Shown piece after piece: positions 58,027-64,000 of a stretch of 64,000 bases of DNA (within the stretch, counting starts at the first letter, position 1; the number at the start of each line of letters is the position of its first letter). The DNA is taken from contig CM043945.1 in the NCBI GenBank assembly GCA_014529385.2, positions 145,375,741-145,439,740 of the forward strand. Direction: 5' to 3'. A model generated the notes under the pieces. The model searched no databases, had not been told where the DNA came from, and saw only the letters and a program-made list of their open reading frames with translations. Origin of the DNA: Adiantum capillus-veneris (Eukaryota > Streptophyta > Polypodiopsida > Polypodiales > Pteridaceae). The position numbers and the translations under genes are program-made.

Positions 58027-59592
58027 TGATAGCCATTTTTTTGCTATCTAGAATTGCCATAGTAAGCTATCTCACCCTAACCAAATCACTCAAACACTGT
58101 GGATATCCTCACCCTTTCATTGTACATAGGCGTACGTGAATTAGGGGACTTTCCCCATATCTCCTTAAAACCCTCAGCTAGCTAGTCATTGGGCTAGTTG
58201 AGCCAAAAACATAAATAAAAACAAAAAATAAAAATATATTTTGTAAATATTTCATTGTTTCAAAGGCCAAAATATAATGATTTTTTATTATAATAATTTT
58301 GGTATTTATTTAAATATTTACCTAGGTATGCGTTATTTGCCTAAGTATGCTATACTTACATTACCACATTTTTTTACCAGTGTGCATACTCTTTATTATA
58401 TAAATAAATATTTTCATACAAGCCTCTCCAAATCTTGGTGTGAACTCACTCCGATAAAAAATCACAAAAATACCTGTCACCTAGTCATTCCCTTTTACTA
58501 AATTACAATTTTCCTACATGCATACTTCCTTCCTTCTTGTAAATAGTCCTAAATCAATAAATCAAATGAGGGTCCCCGTCATCTGATTCCCTATATTTTC
58601 ATATGTTTCTTTTTTCCATTTTATATTTATATACATCTGACACTATTCTAGATTCCACGAATTGTTTATATACTAACCTATTTTTTTCCATCATATCCAT
58701 ACATCATATTTGTGAATAATCCTTATCCATGCATATTTTCAAACCCTTAGGAATCTATTAGGTCATGCTCGGCTCACTCTTGGAGGGTTATGCAAATTCA
58801 ACAAAAGGGGGGCCACTGAAGACTTTTGCAACGAAGAAAACCAGGCATTTTGGTGGGATTTTTTGCATCCACCTCCACTCCTAATTTGAGGAAATGACCA
58901 AAATGAAAAATTTATCTCACAAGCTGAATAATCAACTCAAACATTTTCATAATTTTTGGAGCTACCACCAGTGAGATATGATTTTTTTGGTGGACCCCAA
59001 TCTGCCCACTTTTCTCACAAGTTACCCTAGTCTTCTCTCACCTCCATTCACTTCCACACACACACACACACACACTCATTCCTCTCCATCCCTCCCTCAA
59101 ACCTGCACCTTCCATAGTTTCTCTCACCCTCTTCACCATTAATCTCCCCTCTCACCTCCGTAGCTCTCATATGAACTCTACATGTACATACTCCATCTCT
59201 ATGCCTCTCTCTATTACCTTTAAATTACAATTTCTTTTTATCTCTTCCCTATATACATAAAATTAAGCATGTAAAACCATGCTTAATCTCTACAAATTGA
59301 GGGATTCTCGTCAACCAACATCGTCACTTTTATCAAGATGTTCAACCTGAAGAGAAGAAGAAGAAGAGGATCAACAGTCATTTTTGAGAACCTACACAAG
59401 TAAGCTCAAAACTTCTTCAAAGCTTTACCATCACAAAGATTTCCTCACTTCATTCAACCATCCACCTCATTCTACCCAGTGTAAATATATCATTAACTTT
59501 TTAATGATTACTAACACTAACCACTAGCATGCTAACACAAAATAGCCATTGACCTAGCCATAAAAGGTACCTCACCTAACACATGTGCATAG

Positions 59593-59635
<43 letters not shown>

Positions 59636-60222
59636 CCCTTAAAACTCTACTTCCACCTTATCTACCATCAATAATGCTTTCTCTTGATCCCACATCTATG
59701 ACTCAAGCAGACAAAGAAGGCTAGCAATGTTTTCATATTCAAAAGAAATCATAATCTTGATTTGATTAGCATGTAAATAAGGTTATTAATAACCTTAATG
59801 AGGGGTTTCTAACCTATAAATAGGCCCCTCTCCTTCTTGTAAATCATCTCCAATATCTCACATGGCACCCTAACACTCTATGCATGAGAAGAGACTTAGA
59901 CCACCTTGTGAGTTTCATTTTTGGTGTGAGAGAAGCTTTTAAGCTACACATTTCAAGTGAGAGAGTGTGAGTTCAAAATCTCAAAACCACTATGGTATAT
60001 GTTCCTCCATCATCAATAAATTGAGTTTTGGTGCATCAAAGACGTGATTTGGCATTCAAATCTTCATCCTTCCACTTGTGCAATACAATTTGGTGAATTC
60101 AAGGTGATTTGTGTATTTTAAGTTTCTATAATTTGATCTTGTTTGAGAAAATGTTTTAGTGTGTTTTCATCGACAATTTTGTGTCCATTGTAAGAGGGTA
60201 TTGTGGTGAGAGGTCTCCCACA
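58027..60222 (+). repeat. 3' LTR of the gypsy element, right end not fixed
   Basis: Starts tgatagccattttt after the polypurine tract. A TATA box (tataaatagg at 59815) and an AATAAA at 60015-60020 have the order of an LTR promoter and polyadenylation signal. It also contains a (CA)n near 59056-59073 and a (CT)n at about 59598-59629. The end is somewhere before the (TG)n tract at 60228. No gene inside. Confidence 0.55.
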
Positions 60223-60227
60223 CCCTA

Positions 60228-60229
60228 AG

Positions 60230-60268
<39 letters not shown>
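60228..60268. repeat. (TG)n microsatellite
   Basis: Uninterrupted TG repeats near the junction of the plus-strand LTR and the minus-strand gag. Confidence 0.9.
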
Positions 60269-60269
<1 letters not shown>

Positions 60270-60773
60270 GGCAATGTTTAGCATTTACTAAGCATTGAGT
60301 TAGTTTTGTACAAGTTCTACGATAGCATCATTACAGAACCATTTCCATTTGCAAGTCACAAACAAGGTATTCCGCAAGTTCCATTCCTCTCTCTCCCTTT
60401 GCTCTAGCTCTCTCTTGCTCCATTTGGTGTGTCTCGGTGTGAGATTGTTTGTGTGTGTTTTGTTGCACCTCCTCTTGGTCGTGATAAGATCTCTCTTGCA
60501 TCCTAGTTCGCATCCCATAACTAGGTGGTGCCCCTTCACTTGTTTGGCTATGGGTTTGTTGTTGTTGTTCCTTGGTTGTGGTTGCCCTAGCCCCAATTGA
60601 GTAGCACGGGAGCCTTGAAGGGTGTTTAGAGGTCACCTCTCTTGTTGCCTTTCTCTTTTGGAGCTTCGGTAGTGGAAGCTCTAGGAGTCTCATTGCGGTC
60701 ATTTCCCTTGGGGCAAGAACGATAGCCATGTCCTTTCTCCCCACACTTAAAACATTTATGGTCCTTGTGAAAA

Positions 60774-60974
60774 GCTTCAAGCACTTCATGAGAGAGTTTG
60801 TTTTTACCTTTATAAACTCCCTTCTCCTTGGACCGATTCAAGCTTCAAGCACTTCAGGAGAGAGTTTGTTTTTACCTTTATAAACTCCCTTCTCCTTGGA
60901 CCGATTCAAGCTTCAAACACTTCAGGAGAGAGTTTGTTTTTACCTTTATAAACTCCCTTCTCCTTGGACCGATT
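60774..60974. repeat. 68-bp tandem repeat x3 in gag
   Basis: Units containing gcacttcaggagagagtttg start 68 bp apart (60781, 60849, 60917). As 68 is not a multiple of three, each extra unit shifts the gag frame. Confidence 0.9.
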
Positions 60975-61460
60975 GTTGTTGTTGTTGTTGGAATTGCCTT
61001 GGGAAGAATTTTGGGCGTTGGTTTTCCCCTTTGCATCACTCTTGTCTTTGTTTTCCATGGGCTTGACACTCCGTCTAGCCCCTTGTTGGAAATTGATGCG
61101 CAAAGCAACCATGGTGTAGTGGATTACTTCGATGATAGAACCATGCTGTTGAGAGTTGATGTACTCGGCCATCTCGGCCTTGTGAAAAGCTTCAAGCACT
61201 TCAGGAGAGAGTTTGTTTTTACCTTTATAAACTCCCTTCTCCTTGGACCAATTGTTGTTGTTGGAATTGCCTTGGGAAGAATTTTGGGCATTGGTTTTCC
61301 CCTTTGCATCACTCTTGTCTTTGTTTTCCATGGGCTTGACACTCCGTCTAGCCCTTTGTTGGAAATTGATGTGCAAAGCAACCATGGTGTGGTGGATTAC
61401 TTCAATGATAGAACCATGTTGTTGAGAGTTGACGTACTTGGCCATCTCTTCAGGTAATCC
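60975..61460. repeat. 273-bp direct duplication in gag
   Basis: gaattgccttgggaagaatt at 60991 recurs at 61264, 273 bp apart, and the intervening sequence matches throughout. 273 bp is 91 codons, so this duplication kept the reading frame. Confidence 0.9.
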
Positions 61461-62494
61461 CACACAGAATTGTTGCTTTTGCTTGGCGAAGTCTATCTTT
61501 TGAAAGGCAGTAGCCTTGAGATGTAAATTCCAAAACCTATCCACATATTTATGAATAGACTCATGGGAGAGAAGCTTCAAACTTTGCCATTTGGTATGCA
61601 CTTTGTCCTTTGCATCGCTTGCAAGGAATTGCTTCATGATGAAAACTTGTAGAGCTTTCCATGTCTTTTGGGGCTTTACCGTTGCCACAAAGGCTAGCCC
61701 ACCATTGACGAGCCAATTTTTGGAAGTTCATAGCTACATGGTGTAGCTTGGAGGACTCCGTGAAGCCCTCGTCTCCAAGGGCTGCATCAAATTGCTGGAT
61801 GAAGGCCAATACTTTGTTGGTAGCACGAAAGGTGCCATCATAGGTGAGAAAAGAGATACTCTTTCCTCCCTCTTTGAACTTCTTGAGATTTTGTGATCTT
61901 CTCCATGCAATGTAAGATTTACGATGTCCTCCCCTCTTGTATTCTTTAGGAGAATAGCCATAGTTTCCGTTGAAAGAGGAGGAAGGTGAAGAAGAAGGAG
62001 AAGAGGGTGACCTCTTTCTTGCCCTTTTCTTCCTTTGTTTCCTTTCTTCCCATTTGGAGTGACAAGGAGAAGGATTGTGGGTTGACCCTTTCCTCCTGGG
62101 AGGAGTTGGCGACCGTCTAGACCACCGTCTTTGTGGAGCCACATCTTCAGAGGAACTTAGGGATTCATTACTTTCTCATTCTGTGGATTCCTCCTCTCGT
62201 ATGGGACAGTCTTCTTTTGGGGGTCTCATCAAGAGGCCTCCTAAGCTCTCTCTCCTCTTGGAGAGGAAGGGAAATCCCATAAGTGCAAAGTTGTTGAGTA
62301 ACTTCGGCTTGCAAAGTAGGGTTGCCCATAGCTTGCTGTAACCTAGTAACAAGATAATTGACAAACATGGGAGCATCATCATTAGCACCTTTTTTATGTG
62401 CAAAATCAAAGTTATCAATGTTTATTTTACTCTCTTGGTTATTGTCAGCCATGTTAATAGAATTTGTGTGTTTACTTAGTGTATTCTTTGGCAA

Positions 62495-63049
62495 TTCAAA
62501 ACCTTAGTTGTGTTACTCTTCTTAGCCTTTGAAAATTAGCACTTAACCATCTACACCCACGGCTCAAATTGGTTGATTGTAGAGAGTAGTGGAGTGCGTC
62601 TAATATTGCAGAATTTCCGAGGGATAGCTCCTTTCATACTTCTTATGGCTCAATAATGGTAAAGCCATAGGCAAGTCTAAAAAGACCCTATTATTAAAAT
62701 CAAAGCTCCCGAGGTGTGCACCATATCCCACATACTGTGCTCAATAAAACCGATAATATGTAAGGTCCCTCCCTAAACCGTAGAGCCATTCAGAACTTTT
62801 TTTGCGTAGAAAATAATTTAGAAAAAGCAAGAGCGACAAAGAAGTCATGGGGACAACGAGACTTTACTCCAGAATGAAAAGACAAAGATATTTCGGATAA
62901 GAAATTACGTCATCCCTATATTTTTTCCAAAAGATTAAGATTATTTTTATACTTCTTCGTCAAAATCCGCGTGGGAACTGATCTAGATCGGGAACTAGGA
63001 GAAAAAGGGACTAACTTGATTGAAAGATAAAGTTAAGAGAGAAGAACTA
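62495..63049. other. No gene seen; probably upstream region of the gag element
   Basis: Should hold the leader and LTR of the minus-strand gag element. I could not find a primer site or LTR end. Confidence 0.35.
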
Positions 63050-63265
63050 AGAAGAAAATTGGGGTCCAATAGGAATTAAGAAGAGAATTGGGGTCCAATA
63101 GCATTTGTGAAGAGAATTGGGGTCCAATAGCATTTGAGAAGAGAATTGGGGTCTAATAGCATTTGAGAAGAGAAATGGGATCCAATAGGATTTGAAAAGA
63201 GAATTAGGGTCCAATAGGAATTGAGAAGAGAATTGGGGTTCAATAGGAATTGAGAAAAGAATACC
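63050..63265. repeat. 29-bp minisatellite, about 7 units
   Basis: Units of the form gaagagaattggggtccaat plus agcatttga or aggaattga repeat with a 29-bp period. The minus-strand frames across it (LLDPNSL repeats) are artefacts. Confidence 0.95.
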
Positions 63266-63599
63266 CACCATTTCCTATATAAGCACCCCCTCTCCTTTGT
63301 AATTTTAAAACACACAATATTGCTAAACTACTTGCATACTTGCCATGCTCAAGATTATGCTTAAGTAAATCAAGGTTTCCATTAAACCTTGCTCTTGCTC
63401 TCGCCCTCTCTTGAAGGCCAAATCCTTGAGGGTTTTGTGAAGAAGCTCCTCTCTCCTTCCTCTTCATCCTAAATCCCTTTCCTTCCTCCTTGAGCCTCAC
63501 ATCTCTTCAAGAAGGACTTCAACCCCACTTCCCTCTTGTTTAGAGGAGGTAATCTTCATTTCTAGTAGGATTAATTAATCCATGTGTTTTAACACTAGG

Positions 63600-64000
63600 A
63601 AGGTTTATGTGCATCATTTTAGGTTTAAGCTTTAATGGTAACCTTGAAATTAGGGTTAAATATTAATGGTAGTTATGCATCATTAAGTTAAGTTTCAAAA
63701 GTAGATTTGCACTCGTAAGCTAAGCTTTAATGACAAATTTGCACTTAGATGTAAGCTTTAGTGACTACCTTGCATTTTTAGGTTTAAGCTTTAATGTAAA
63801 TCTCGCAATTAGGGTCAAGTGATAAGAGTATCTATGCATCATTAAGTTAAGCTTAAAAGGTAGATTTGCACTCATAAGATAAGCTTTAATGGTAACTTTG
63901 CACTTAGATGTAAGCTTTAGTGACTACCTTGCATTTTTAGGTGTAAGCTTTAATGGAAACCTCGCAATTAGGATCAAGTGATAAGAGTATCTATGCATCA
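63600..64000. repeat. 159-bp tandem repeat running past the window end
   Basis: atgcatcattaagttaag occurs at 63675 and 63834 and starts again at 63993, a 159-bp period. Inside each unit shorter sub-repeats with taagctttaatg recur. Confidence 0.9.

Larger units (their letters stand above)
60300..62494 (-). pseudogene. Ty3-gypsy gag with internal tandem duplications
   Basis: The start is near 62455, where MADNNQESKINIDNFDFAHK begins. A Ser/Arg/Lys-rich part follows (RSPTPPRRKGS, KKRARKRSPSS), then FDAALGDEGFTESSKLHHVA and LARQWWASL with the Trp-Trp of Retrotrans_gag, and the frame shifts near 61690. HESIHKYVDRFWNLHLKA and QFCVGLPEEMAKY come next. A 91-codon stretch with HGSIIEVIH and ARRSVKPMENKDKSDAKGK is present twice. 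A 68-bp unit then occurs three times, breaking the frame. A CCHC knuckle, CFKCGEKGHGYRSCP, remains at about 60770-60725. Protease and later genes are absent. Confidence 0.8.

Noticed and set aside
60828-61457. Plus-strand open frame of 209 codons
   Set aside because: It is the antisense of the tandemly duplicated minus-strand gag; its repeats mirror the duplications and it matches no known protein.

Overview
This window is nuclear DNA of a land plant. It carries Ty1-copia and Ty3-gypsy LTR retrotransposons with tRNA-iMet-type primer sites, several LINE families, many (CT)n tracts, and one spliceosomal host gene whose protein matches a conserved plant family. The large intron and old nested transposons suggest a big, repeat-rich genome, perhaps a fern or other non-flowering vascular plant. 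That placement is a guess.

Layout. 1-4266: two minus-strand LINE copies (B and A) in head-to-tail order with (CT)n tracts between them. 4390-9450: mostly unrecognised old sequence, a basic/acidic coding remnant, a 109-bp tandem repeat and a gypsy protease relic. 9814-21369: a plus-strand train of three LINE copies (C full length, D and E cut at the 5' end) joined through (CT)n tracts. Copy D is split by a 5.9-kb LTR element (14646-20556) that has a gag-like region and no pol. 21879-22267: compound tandem repeat.

23095-44350: one minus-strand host gene of three coding exons (280 codons). Intron 2 is 19,989 bp and holds a rearranged gypsy element (26235-38007), a copia element inserted in its integrase with a 5-bp target duplication (29199-34645), a minus-strand gypsy LTR plus gag (39120-40914), a further gypsy integrase fragment and degenerate LTR-like repeats.

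44495-45290: a 0.4-kb tandem duplication upstream of the host gene. 48317-51851: a second LINE family (F). 51852-58026: an LTR-like pair around 4.5 kb of unrecognised DNA, then a gypsy integrase and its 3' LTR. 60300-62494: a minus-strand gypsy gag damaged by internal tandem duplications. 63050-64000: two minisatellites.

The most interesting signal is that LINEs of two families end in the same short 3' motif followed by (TC)n instead of poly(A), and that several copies begin directly against a (TC)n tract. This points to LINEs that prime on, and insert into, TC microsatellites. Nearly every transposon gene here is broken; only the host gene reads cleanly across its splice sites.
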